Under the pieces are notes generated by a model, which was not told where the DNA came from, ran no database searches, and worked only from the letters and a program-made list of their open reading frames with translations. Positions 8,526-15,714 of a stretch of 64,000 bases of DNA are shown piece by piece. Origin of the DNA: Mucilaginibacter tundrae (GTDB lineage: Bacteria; Bacteroidota; Bacteroidia; Sphingobacteriales; Sphingobacteriaceae); NCBI RefSeq assembly GCF_013408825.1, contig NZ_JACCBZ010000002.1:124001-188000 (forward strand). Reading direction: 5' to 3'. Position numbers and translations under genes: made by a program. The stretch's first letter is position 1, and every line of letters starts with the position of its first letter.

Positions 8526-9176
8526 ATGGACCAAAACGAGTTACAAAACATGAGGCAGGACTATAGTGCTGCCGAATTATCAGAAGACGCAACCAAAGGC
8601 GACCCGATTAAACAATTTGAAAAATGGTTTAACGAAGCCGTGGAAGCTCAAGAACACGAGCCTAATGCCATGACCCTGGCAACAGCGACTTACGATGGCC
8701 GTCCATCAGCCAGGATAGTTTTGTTAAAGGGATTTGATCCATCGGGATTTGTGTTTTATACCAACTATTTAAGCCGTAAGGGAAAAGAGATCACCAAAAA
8801 TCCTTTGGGTGCATTGACTTTCTTTTGGGGATCGCTGGAAAGACAGGTTCGGATTGAAGGCACTATTGAAAAGTTAAGCAAAGAGGATTCTGAAAAATAC
8901 TTTAAAGTCCGTCCGCGCAATAGCCAGTTAGGTGCTGTTGCTTCGCCACAAAGCCAGGAAATTGCGAGTCGCGATGTTTTGGAAAAGAAATTGGAAGAAC
9001 TGATTGAAGAATATGGCGAGGAGAAAGAAATACCCAAACCATCTTTTTGGGGTGGATATGTATTGAAACCACGTTATGTTGAGTTTTGGCAAGGCCGACG
9101 CAGCCGCCTGCATGATCGTATCGTTTACAAAAAGATCGATAACAAAAACTGGAAAAAAGTTCGTTTGGCACCATGA
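8526..9176 (+). CDS. pdxH: pyridoxine/pyridoxamine 5'-phosphate oxidase
   Basis: 216 residues, typical PdxH. This FMN flavoprotein makes pyridoxal 5'-phosphate from PNP or PMP. Visible motifs: AMTLATATYDGRPSARIVLL, GFVFYTNYLSRKGKEI (FMN phosphate site), RQVRIEG and the C-terminal WQGRRSRLHDRI with substrate-binding Arg and His. The stop overlaps the nuoC start by four bases (ATGA), so the two are translationally coupled. Confidence 0.96.
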   Translation: MDQNELQNMRQDYSAAELSEDATKGDPIKQFEKWFNEAVEAQEHEPNAMTLATATYDGRPSARIVLLKGFDPSGFVFYTNYLSRKGKEITKNPLGALTFFWGSLERQVRIEGTIEKLSKEDSEKYFKVRPRNSQLGAVASPQSQEIASRDVLEKKLEELIEEYGEEKEIPKPSFWGGYVLKPRYVEFWQGRRSRLHDRIVYKKIDNKNWKKVRLAP

Positions 9177-9670
9177 GTTTTGAGGGTATTAAAACATTAT
9201 TGGCCACTAAATTTGGTACTGACGTAATTGTTGGTGAAGAAACCAGCGGCTTGCAATCGGCGTTGCTTATTAATGCTGATCGTATTACAGATGTATGCCT
9301 TGAATTGCGCAATAACCCAGATACTTATTTTGATTTTCTTTCATGCTTGAGTGGAGTTGATTATGGCACTGAGATCAATCGTTTTGGTGTGGTTTACCAT
9401 TTGGCATCCATCCCCTACAAAACACAATTGACGTTAAAAATCAGCACAGAGAATAATCGGGACTTAGCCGATTTGCCGACGTTCCCAAGTATTATTTCTG
9501 TTTACAAATCTGCAGATTGGCACGAGCGTGAGGCTTATGATATGCTGGGGATATTTTTTGAAGGACACCCCGATTTAAGGCGTATTTTGATGCCGGATGA
9601 TTGGGAAGGGTTTCCGTTGAGGAAAGACTATAAAAATGCGGAGTATTATAAGGGGATAAAAATAGATTAG
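9173..9670 (+). CDS. nuoC: NADH-quinone oxidoreductase subunit C
   Basis: 165 residues, the 30 kDa subunit of complex I in the peripheral arm. Diagnostic segments are FDFLSCLSGVDYG, FGVVYHLASIPYKTQLTLKI and the C-terminal WHEREAYDMLGIFFEGHPDL followed by RRILMPDDWEGFPLRKDY. It starts inside the pdxH stop. nuoD follows after 138 bases occupied by a hairpin repeat. No other nuo genes are in the window. Confidence 0.95.
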   Translation: MSFEGIKTLLATKFGTDVIVGEETSGLQSALLINADRITDVCLELRNNPDTYFDFLSCLSGVDYGTEINRFGVVYHLASIPYKTQLTLKISTENNRDLADLPTFPSIISVYKSADWHEREAYDMLGIFFEGHPDLRRILMPDDWEGFPLRKDYKNAEYYKGIKID

Positions 9671-9679
9671 TCTAAATTT

Positions 9680-9770
9680 TTGTCATTCTGAGCGCAGCGA
9701 AGAATCTTCTACAAGAGCAAAGTTCGCTATGCAGACCGAAGAAGATTCTTCGCTGCGCTCAGAATGACAA
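9680..9770. repeat. dispersed hairpin repeat, CATTCTGA family (copy 3), in the nuoC-nuoD spacer
   Basis: Nearly perfect 31-base arms: the left begins TTGTCATTCTGAGCGCAGCG and the right ends CGCTGCGCTCAGAATGACAA. A short direct duplication of AGAATGACAAAAGG follows at 9761-9791. Confidence 0.9.
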
Positions 9771-9808
9771 AAGGCGCAGAATGACAAAAGGAAAAAGAAT
9801 AACAGAAA

Positions 9809-10990
9809 TTGAACGAGGCATTACAACGATATACTGAAAAAATAGCCAACGCTGCTGTTGAGGATATGGTGCTTAATATGGGGCCGCAGCATCCGTCAAC
9901 GCATGGGGTTTTGCGGTTGGAACTGATTACCGATGGCGAAATTGTTAAAGAGGTTATCCCCCACCTTGGCTATTTGCACCGTTGTTTTGAAAAACATGCT
10001 GAATCGCTGACATATCAGCAAACTATCCCATTCACCGACCGAATGGATTATCTGGCATCAATGAATAACAGTCACGCTTTTGTGATGGGTGTTGAGCGGA
10101 TGATGGGAATTGATAAAGACATCCCGAAACGTATTGAATACATCCGCGTGCTGGTTTGCGAGTTAAACCGCATCGCATCGCACCTGATAGCTATTGGCAC
10201 TTATGGTATTGATATTGGCGCTTTTACTCCATTTTTGTGGTGTTTTAGGGATCGTGAACATATTATGGGTATGCTGGAATGGGCTTCGGGCTCGCGCATG
10301 CTGTATAACTATATTTGGGTTGGTGGTTTGTTTTATGACCTGCCCGTTGGATTTGAAGAACGCTGCCGCGAGTTTGTGGACTACTTTAAGCCCAAAATGG
10401 TTGAGCTAAATCAACTTTTAACCGATAACCAAGTATTTATCAGTCGCACAGCTAATGTGGGCGTGTTGCCGCTGGATGTAGCTATAAACTATGGCTGTTC
10501 AGGGCCTATGCTGCGTGGTTCAGGATTGAAATGGGATCTACGCAGGATTGATGGTTATTCTATATACCCGGAATTGGAATTTGATATACCCGTAGGTACG
10601 GGACTGATGGGTACTGTTGGTGATTGCTGGGACAGGTATAAAGTTAGGATTGATGAGATAGAACAATCATTAAAAATGGTTGAGCAATGCCTGGATCGTT
10701 TACAAAAAGAATTAAAACGTACACCTGAGTTTGACCCGCGGGCTAAAATGCCACGTAAGATAATACCCAAAGCCCAGGATTATTATGTGCGTTGCGAAGG
10801 CGCCAAAGGCGAATTAGGCTTTTATTTTATGTGTGACGGAAAATCGGAAATACCAACCCGTGTAAAATCCAGGGGGCCGAGCTTTAGTAATTTATCGGTA
10901 TTGCCTGAAATATCTAAGGGTGTAATGATCGCCGATCTGATAGCCATTGTAGGTTCGATTGATTTTGTGCTGGGCGAAGTAGACAGATAA
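9809..10990 (+). CDS. nuoD: NADH-quinone oxidoreductase subunit D
   Basis: 393 residues, the 49 kDa subunit that forms the quinone pocket with NuoB. Hallmarks: [16 protein letters not shown] (quinone-site His), [32 protein letters not shown] and the C-terminal end [11 protein letters not shown]. The start is TTG at 9809; an in-frame TAA at 9800 excludes longer forms, and the next ATG (codon 20) would remove conserved sequence only marginally upstream of LNMGPQHP. A terminator follows immediately. Confidence 0.96.
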   Translation: MNEALQRYTEKIANAAVEDMVLNMGPQHPSTHGVLRLELITDGEIVKEVIPHLGYLHRCFEKHAESLTYQQTIPFTDRMDYLASMNNSHAFVMGVERMMGIDKDIPKRIEYIRVLVCELNRIASHLIAIGTYGIDIGAFTPFLWCFRDREHIMGMLEWASGSRMLYNYIWVGGLFYDLPVGFEERCREFVDYFKPKMVELNQLLTDNQVFISRTANVGVLPLDVAINYGCSGPMLRGSGLKWDLRRIDGYSIYPELEFDIPVGTGLMGTVGDCWDRYKVRIDEIEQSLKMVEQCLDRLQKELKRTPEFDPRAKMPRKIIPKAQDYYVRCEGAKGELGFYFMCDGKSEIPTRVKSRGPSFSNLSVLPEISKGVMIADLIAIVGSIDFVLGEVDR

Positions 10991-11009
10991 AGATAATCAT
11001 CCCAACAAA

Positions 11010-11032
11010 AAAGGCTTCATTTAGAAGCCTTT
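11010..11032. terminator. bidirectional terminator between nuoD and the anti-sigma/protease gene
   Basis: AAAGGCTTC, loop ATTTA, GAAGCCTTT, with A and T tracts on either side. It serves convergent genes. Confidence 0.85.
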
Positions 11033-11063
11033 CTCATTTATATATATTGTTAATTTATAGGGC

Positions 11064-12155
11064 TTATTGATAAACCTTAACGATAAACACATAGTTGTTC
11101 AGCTTTTTAACTTGCTGAACTCTTGTTAATCCTGCTAAAGTATTTTTAGTATTCAGATTGATTCTTTTAGTTAATGAATCGGCGGGGATGTTATGAATAG
11201 CACTTAGCAAATAGCTTGATTTTACCGCGAAGTGAACTCCTTCCAACTGGGTTTGTTTTGCCTGTATAATACCTACAACGTTTCCTCTGCTATCCATTAG
11301 TGGGCTACCGCTGTTACCGGCATTAATCGGGATAGAGATCTGATAATCTAAACTATCGCCATTTAAACCAACAGCTGATGTTACCTTGCCTTCGTCAAAG
11401 TGAGGTGCATCCTGCGGATAACCGTAGGTGTAAACACTTTCAGCCAAATCGCTCTCAGCCTTTTTAATGGTATAAGGGATAGTCCCCAAGTTTCTGAATG
11501 AGGTATCAACAATTTTTAAGATAGCGATATCATTTTGAGGTTCGGTATATAAAACTTTCGCTTTAAATGATTTACCGGCGCCATTTTGCACATAAACAGA
11601 ATCAGCGCCATTAATTACGTGGTAATTTGTAGCAATTAACCCGTTTGAGGTAATGGCGAATCCTGTGCCTCTAAACCTTTCGGTATTATTAAACCTTTCA
11701 GCCCTGCCGTTTTGTGTAAGCTTTTGATTTATTTTATCTGTTTTATTTTTAAGATTTCCTACTTCACGGCGCAACTGGATGTATTGCGAATCCTGGTCGG
11801 TCATTTTACCGGTTAGAAACATTACACTTAAAAAAGCAAATATGGCAACCGATGCAGCTACTGATATTTTTGAATGATGGTTACGCCATAACTGTACAAT
11901 CCACGATGGGTGAACCATCAGTTCATCCGTAAGGGTATGCACATCAATCTCATCGTGAATAGCATTCAAACGATTCTCCAACGCCAGGCGGTCGCTATAT
12001 TGTTTCAATAGCCTGGTAAAATCCTGGTGCTCGTTAATTTTAGCATCGATAGCAGTATTTTCCTTACGAAGCAATTCAAACTGCTTTATCTCTTCCGGGC
12101 TCATTTCGCCGTTCAGGTAACGTTCAATCTCTTCTTGTAATTTATACTCGTTCAT
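11064..12155 (-). CDS. anti-sigma-like / HtrA-type serine protease fusion
   Basis: 363 residues. Layout: a cytoplasmic helical N-terminus (about 1-95, starting MNEYKLQEEIERYLNGEMSP) of the kind seen in Bacteroidota anti-sigma factors, one membrane helix (about 97-116, ISVAASVAIFAFLSVMFLTG), a short coiled coil (about 124-148) and a trypsin/HtrA-like domain (about 160-325). The catalytic triad is intact: His179 in IATNYHVI, Asp209 in PQNDIAIL and Ser282 in INAGNSGSPL. There is no PDZ domain and no zinc-finger anti-sigma motif. The gene lies 10 bases after the ECF sigma gene in one operon. Inference: it holds the sigma factor at the membrane and carries its own periplasmic protease or sensor. 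Confidence 0.85.
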   Translation of the reverse strand: MNEYKLQEEIERYLNGEMSPEEIKQFELLRKENTAIDAKINEHQDFTRLLKQYSDRLALENRLNAIHDEIDVHTLTDELMVHPSWIVQLWRNHHSKISVAASVAIFAFLSVMFLTGKMTDQDSQYIQLRREVGNLKNKTDKINQKLTQNGRAERFNNTERFRGTGFAITSNGLIATNYHVINGADSVYVQNGAGKSFKAKVLYTEPQNDIAILKIVDTSFRNLGTIPYTIKKAESDLAESVYTYGYPQDAPHFDEGKVTSAVGLNGDSLDYQISIPINAGNSGSPLMDSRGNVVGIIQAKQTQLEGVHFAVKSSYLLSAIHNIPADSLTKRINLNTKNTLAGLTRVQQVKKLNNYVFIVKVYQ

Positions 12156-12165
12156 TTCGCCTCTC

Positions 12166-12735
12166 CTATTTCTGCTGAAAAAATAATTTTTTCAGCCTTT
12201 GCAAACATTTATATTTTTGCGTTTTCGCATTATCAGCATTGGTGTAACCAAACCTTTCGCATATATCCTGCATGGATAGGTTGTGGATATAAAAATCCTC
12301 CATTATAGTTTTGCAGGGTTCGCCTAATAATTGGAGCGCACTCTCCATTTTACTAAACTGTATATCCATGTCGCCTTGTTTTTCCAAATCATCCTCAACA
12401 TGCATATGCTCCTGAAAATCCCTTATATCCCCTCCAAACCTACTCATATGGCTCAACCTTTTAAGCCAAAGCCTCCTGCAGATGGAATAAATAAAGGTTT
12501 TAAGCTTACTGCTCAGCTCAAAATCACCGGCCTTAATTTTATTATACAGTATAATAACGGCCTCCTGGTAAATATCCTTGGCATCATCAGTGGTGCCGTT
12601 ATTGTTTATTATTAGCTGTAAAATCATCGGGAAGTAAGCAAGGTACATGCGCTTTAAAACACTTTCCGAGTTATTAAGTATGCCTAATATAACTTCACTA
12701 TCCGTTGGTATTGAATCTTTTAATTCCTTATTCAC
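12166..12735 (-). CDS. ECF-type RNA polymerase sigma factor
   Basis: 189 residues. Region 2 spans about 20-95 (DAKDIYQEAVIILYNKI, then LKTFIYSICRRLWLKRL) and region 4 about 125-185 (LLGEPCKTIMEDFYIHNLSM, DICERFGYTNADNAKTQKYK). The start read here is GTG at 12735; the next in-frame Met is too far into region 2. It is the first gene of the operon with the anti-sigma/protease, and its own promoter matches those of three neighbouring lipoprotein genes, indicating autoregulation. Confidence 0.93.
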   Translation of the reverse strand: MNKELKDSIPTDSEVILGILNNSESVLKRMYLAYFPMILQLIINNNGTTDDAKDIYQEAVIILYNKIKAGDFELSSKLKTFIYSICRRLWLKRLSHMSRFGGDIRDFQEHMHVEDDLEKQGDMDIQFSKMESALQLLGEPCKTIMEDFYIHNLSMQDICERFGYTNADNAKTQKYKCLQRLKKLFFQQK

Positions 12736-12748
12736 CTGATATTACTAC

Positions 12749-12776
12749 TTAATACAATTTATATGAAATGGTAACC
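12749..12776 (-). promoter_or_regulatory. ECF-type promoter of the sigma/anti-sigma operon (copy A)
   Basis: On the minus strand GGTTAC (12776-12771), 17 bases, then ATTAA (12753-12749), within the longer GTATTAAG. It lies 13 bases before the GTG start, so the leader would be very short. Confidence 0.8.
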
Positions 12777-12810
12777 CTGTTTTTAAAAAAAAACTAATTT
12801 ATTAAAATAA

Positions 12811-12838
12811 GGTTACCTTTTTGAAAAATGGGCATTAA
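12811..12838 (+). promoter_or_regulatory. ECF-type promoter of lipoprotein 1 (copy B)
   Basis: GGTTAC at 12811-12816, a 17-base spacer, ATTAA at 12834-12838. The -35-like box faces that of the divergent sigma operon across 34 bases. Confidence 0.8.
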
Positions 12839-12866
12839 TGCAAAGTAACACTTAAAAATAAACATC

Positions 12867-13064
12867 ATGAAAAACATTCTTAAAACAACATTAGTAGCTG
12901 TAACTGTATTAACATTTGCTGCTTGCGGTACTAAAAAAGCAGGTTCAGGTGTTGATTCAACTACTGTAAAAGTTGATTCAACCAGCAAAACAACTGTTGA
13001 CAGCACTAAAAAAGACACTGTGAAAGTTGATACAACTAAAAAGGATACAACTAAAAAAATGTAA
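12867..13064 (+). CDS. small Lys/Thr/Asp-rich lipoprotein 1
   Basis: 65 residues. Lipoprotein signal MKNILKTTLVAVTVLTFAAC with the lipidated Cys at position 20. The mature tail is low-complexity with VDST and KDT units (VKVDSTSKTTVDSTKKDT) and ends in KKM. No globular domain is visible. It is one of three tandem relatives, each with its own copy of the GGTTAC-N17-ATTAA promoter, which points to control by the adjacent ECF sigma factor. A long terminator-like hairpin follows. The role is unknown; an envelope-stress product is inferred. Confidence 0.85.
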   Translation: MKNILKTTLVAVTVLTFAACGTKKAGSGVDSTTVKVDSTSKTTVDSTKKDTVKVDTTKKDTTKKM

Positions 13065-13070
13065 TTATTT

Positions 13071-13106
13071 AATCAGGCAGTGTAATACAAATTACACTGC
13101 CTGATT
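13071..13106 (+). terminator. perfect 16-bp hairpin after lipoprotein 1
   Basis: AATCAGGCAGTGTAAT, loop ACAA, ATTACACTGCCTGATT. Only a weak T tract follows, so it may protect the mRNA end rather than act as a strict terminator. Confidence 0.7.
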
Positions 13107-13146
13107 GCTTATTTAACTGCCTTTCAGATATTTATTCAGGCTGATG

Positions 13147-13174
13147 GGTTACTTTTTATCAATTACTGTATTAA
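13147..13174 (+). promoter_or_regulatory. ECF-type promoter of lipoprotein 2 (copy C)
   Basis: GGTTAC at 13147-13152, a 17-base spacer, ATTAA at 13170-13174 within GTATTAAG; 26 bases before the ATG. Confidence 0.8.
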
Positions 13175-13200
13175 GATTATAAATCTATAAAAACATAACC

Positions 13201-13440
13201 ATGAAAAACTCATTTAAAATCGCGGCATTAGCATTAGTAGTTTCAATTTCAGTAGCAGCGTGCGGCGGTGCTAAAAAATCTGACGGAAGCGACAGTTCAA
13301 AAACTGACAGCGCTAAGGTAGACTCAACAAAAATTGTTAAGGATACTCTTAAAAACGATACTACCATTAAAAACGACAGCACCCATAAAGATACTACCGT
13401 TAAAACTGTTACTAAAACAACAGAAACTAAAAAGAAATAA
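13201..13440 (+). CDS. small Lys/Thr/Asp-rich lipoprotein 2
   Basis: 79 residues. Signal MKNSFKIAALALVVSISVAAC with the Cys at position 21, then GGAKKSDGSDSSK and repeated DST/KDT units (KVDSTKIVKDTLKNDTT), ending ETKKK. Composition matches lipoproteins 1 and 3, so the three form a local paralogous set. There is no folded domain. Transcription from its own ECF-type promoter is inferred from the shared motif. Confidence 0.85.
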   Translation: MKNSFKIAALALVVSISVAACGGAKKSDGSDSSKTDSAKVDSTKIVKDTLKNDTTIKNDSTHKDTTVKTVTKTTETKKK

Positions 13441-13473
13441 TAACACCCTGATTATTAGTTTTTTTATAATTTA

Positions 13474-13518
13474 AAAAGGTGATCCATGTTTTTTTTTCAA
13501 AAACATGGGTTACCTTTT
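13474..13518. repeat. hairpin overlapping promoter copy D
   Basis: AAAAGGTGATCCATGTTTTT pairs, with two mismatches, to AAAAACATGGGTTACCTTTT. The right arm contains the GGTTAC box of the next promoter, so one element may end lipoprotein 2 transcription and hold the next -35. Confidence 0.6.
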
Positions 13519-13535
13519 GTCATTTTAGGTATTAA
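13508..13535 (+). promoter_or_regulatory. ECF-type promoter of lipoprotein 3 (copy D)
   Basis: GGTTAC at 13508-13513, a 17-base spacer, ATTAA at 13531-13535 within GTATTAAT; 34 bases before the ATG. Confidence 0.8.
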
Positions 13536-13569
13536 TCAGCAAAACTATTAATCACTTAAAAAAATTAAC

Positions 13570-13797
13570 ATGAAAAATTCAATCAAAGTTAGCGTATTAG
13601 CTTTAGCTATCGCTTGTTCTTTCGCAGCTTGCAAAAGCAAATCTTCTTCAGCTTCAGCTGATTCTACTAAAATGGCTGATTCAGCTAAAGCAGCAGATTC
13701 AACTAAAATGGCTGATTCTTCTAAAATGAAAGCTGACACTGGTAAAATGAAAGCTGATTCATCTAAAATGACTAAAGACACAACTAAAAAAATGTAA
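13570..13797 (+). CDS. small Lys/Ser/Asp-rich lipoprotein 3
   Basis: 75 residues. Signal MKNSIKVSVLALAIACSFAAC with the lipidated Cys at position 21, then KSKSSSASADST and a regular repeat of about 7-8 residues (DSTKMADSAKAADSTKMADS, then KMKADTGKMKADSSK), ending TTKKM. The periodic Lys/Ala/Asp pattern could form an extended or helical rod, which is speculative. It is the third member of the ECF-controlled lipoprotein set. A strong bidirectional terminator follows. Confidence 0.85.
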   Translation: MKNSIKVSVLALAIACSFAACKSKSSSASADSTKMADSAKAADSTKMADSSKMKADTGKMKADSSKMTKDTTKKM

Positions 13798-13814
13798 TTA
13801 TTTTTTTAGACAAA

Positions 13815-13850
13815 CAAAAAAGCTCCTGATAATTATCGGGAGCTTTTTTG
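13815..13850. terminator. bidirectional terminator
   Basis: CAAAAAAGCTCCTGAT and ATCGGGAGCTTTTTTG form a 16-bp stem with one G-U pair around AATT, between convergent genes. Confidence 0.9.
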
Positions 13851-13871
13851 TTTTTAGTAGATTTTTGTTCT

Positions 13872-14042
13872 TTATGATTTTCCGCCTCTGAACAGTGATA
13901 TTATCCAAATAATAATCGCGATAACTATAACTACTGCAATAACACCTACTACGGCGCCTGCTTTAAAAATACCACCAATTACGGCGCAGCTGCTCATGGT
14001 CATTACAACAAGGGCCAACATTAGTAAACTTAGATTTTTCAT
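13872..14042 (-). CDS. very small membrane lipoprotein
   Basis: 56 residues from the ATG at 14042; an upstream in-frame ATG at 14081 would add 13 residues that spoil the signal peptide. The signal MKNLSLLMLALVVMTMSSC gives a lipidated Cys at position 19. A long hydrophobic stretch follows (VGVIAVVIVIAIIIWIISLF), then a basic end RGGKS. Lipid anchor plus transmembrane segment is unusual for so short a protein. Its upstream region lacks the GGTTAC-N17-ATTAA motif of the neighbouring lipoproteins. Function unknown. Confidence 0.7.
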   Translation of the reverse strand: MKNLSLLMLALVVMTMSSCAVIGGIFKAGAVVGVIAVVIVIAIIIWIISLFRGGKS

Positions 14043-14135
14043 GATAAATAGTTTTATGATTGATTTTATAAATTTATACAATAACTATACCTGTTTATAA
14101 AACAGATAAGTATTTTTACCGCCTACTTATTTACC

Positions 14136-15638
14136 ATGAGCACTATCCTACTATCTATACAGCACGCCAGCGTCCGTTATTTAAACAACCACATATTTAA
14201 AAGCCTGAATTTCAATATAAACAAAGGCGAAAACTGGGCTTTGATTGGAAAAAGCGGATCGGGAAAGAGCGCTTTGCTGCAAACCATTACAGGCAGGTTT
14301 AACGTTACCGGCGGTGAAGTAAATTATACCTTTTTTGAAGAGTTTTTAGCACACCACCCCAATCATGACCCAACGCTAACGCATCACAAACTGATCGCTT
14401 TGGTGGAATCGAAACATCATTTCAGGAATCTATCAAACACTACTGAGTTTTATTATCAGCAACGCTATAATTCATCGGACTCGGAAGATGCGCAGACTGT
14501 TGAAGAATATCTGCATGACATAAAACATGTTGATGGCGGTAATAACTATTGGACTTTTGATAAAGTTATTGAAACATTAAGGTTAGAACCACTACGAAGT
14601 AAACAGCTTATCAAACTATCCAACGGGGAAACCAAACGGCTATTGATAGCGGCAGCGTTGATCAAAAACCCGGTTTTACTGTTGCTGGATACGCCTTTAA
14701 CCGGCCTTGATGTACAAACGCGTGCTTTGTTTAATGTGATACTAAGTGAGATTACCGCCTCAGGTATCTCGGTAGTGATAGCTACTTCGCCGCGCGAAAT
14801 ACCTGACGCGATAACCCACATTGCCGTTTTGGATGATGGTAAAATAGTTGAGACCATAGAAAAGGCTAATTTTAATCCTGATCTGTTTAAAGACGAAGTA
14901 AAAACCAATGTGGATGTGGAGAAGTTGAAAAACTTGCTCAACAATATTGAAAAGCCCCCATATACCTACATGGTAAAAATGAATGATGTACATATAAAAT
15001 ATGGCGAAAAAGTGATTCTTGATAAGGTTAACTGGCAAATATTGCCCGGTGAGCGGTGGGCATTACTCGGGCCGAATGGGGCCGGAAAATCGACTTTATT
15101 GAGCTTGGTTAATGGCGATAATCCGCAGGCTTATGCCAATGATATTGTTTTGTTTGATGTGAAGCGCGGCAGCGGCGAAAGTATATGGGATATTAAAAAG
15201 AAAATAGGTTTTGTATCTCCGGAGTTACATCAATATTTCCCGACGGATAATAGTTGTTTGCAGGTAATAGAATCTGGTTTTTATGATACTTTGGGCTTAT
15301 TCAGACCGAGTCAGAAAGTTAAAGCTGATACGGCTTTAGCATGGATGCAGGCTTTAGAGATTGATAAATATGCGCGTACGTTGTTGAAAAACATCCCGGC
15401 CAGCGCACAACGTTTGTGTTTGCTTGCACGGGCACTTATTAAAAACCCAGACCTATTGATATTTGATGAACCTTGCCAGGGAATGGATGAACATCAGCAA
15501 CTAAACTTTAAGCAGATTGTAAATACCATTTGCGAGATAAGTGATGTGACGCTGATCTATGTAACCCATTACCAACATGAGATACCGGATAGCGTTACGA
15601 AGGTTTTGAGGTTGGATAAGGGGATGGTGGTGAGTTAA
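14136..15638 (+). CDS. ABC-type ATPase with two nucleotide-binding domains, ModF/PhrA-like
   Basis: 500 residues with two tandem ABC domains and no membrane segments. Domain 1 (about 1-250): Walker A IGKSGSGKSALL, signature LSNGETKRL, Walker B LLLLDTPLTGLD. Domain 2 (about 280-500): Walker A LGPNGAGKSTLL, Walker B LLIFDEPCQGMD, and a degenerate signature (NIPASAQRLCLLARAL instead of LSGGQ). The layout resembles E. coli ModF, a soluble duplicated ATPase of uncertain role. No permease lies next to it, so a transport role is doubtful. Confidence 0.85.
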   Translation: MSTILLSIQHASVRYLNNHIFKSLNFNINKGENWALIGKSGSGKSALLQTITGRFNVTGGEVNYTFFEEFLAHHPNHDPTLTHHKLIALVESKHHFRNLSNTTEFYYQQRYNSSDSEDAQTVEEYLHDIKHVDGGNNYWTFDKVIETLRLEPLRSKQLIKLSNGETKRLLIAAALIKNPVLLLLDTPLTGLDVQTRALFNVILSEITASGISVVIATSPREIPDAITHIAVLDDGKIVETIEKANFNPDLFKDEVKTNVDVEKLKNLLNNIEKPPYTYMVKMNDVHIKYGEKVILDKVNWQILPGERWALLGPNGAGKSTLLSLVNGDNPQAYANDIVLFDVKRGSGESIWDIKKKIGFVSPELHQYFPTDNSCLQVIESGFYDTLGLFRPSQKVKADTALAWMQALEIDKYARTLLKNIPASAQRLCLLARALIKNPDLLIFDEPCQGMDEHQQLNFKQIVNTICEISDVTLIYVTHYQHEIPDSVTKVLRLDKGMVVS

Positions 15639-15703
15639 ATTATCTATTTCTAAACTTTTACATTTCGCTAACAGCAAACTGCTTACTTCAAACTGAAACT
15701 ACT

Positions 15704-15711
15704 TATATTTG
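15704..15711 (+). promoter_or_regulatory. TAnnTTTG promoter element of mqnC
   Basis: TATATTTG ends 3 bases before the ATG at 15715; transcription would start at or inside the start codon region. Confidence 0.5.
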
Positions 15712-15714
15712 TAT

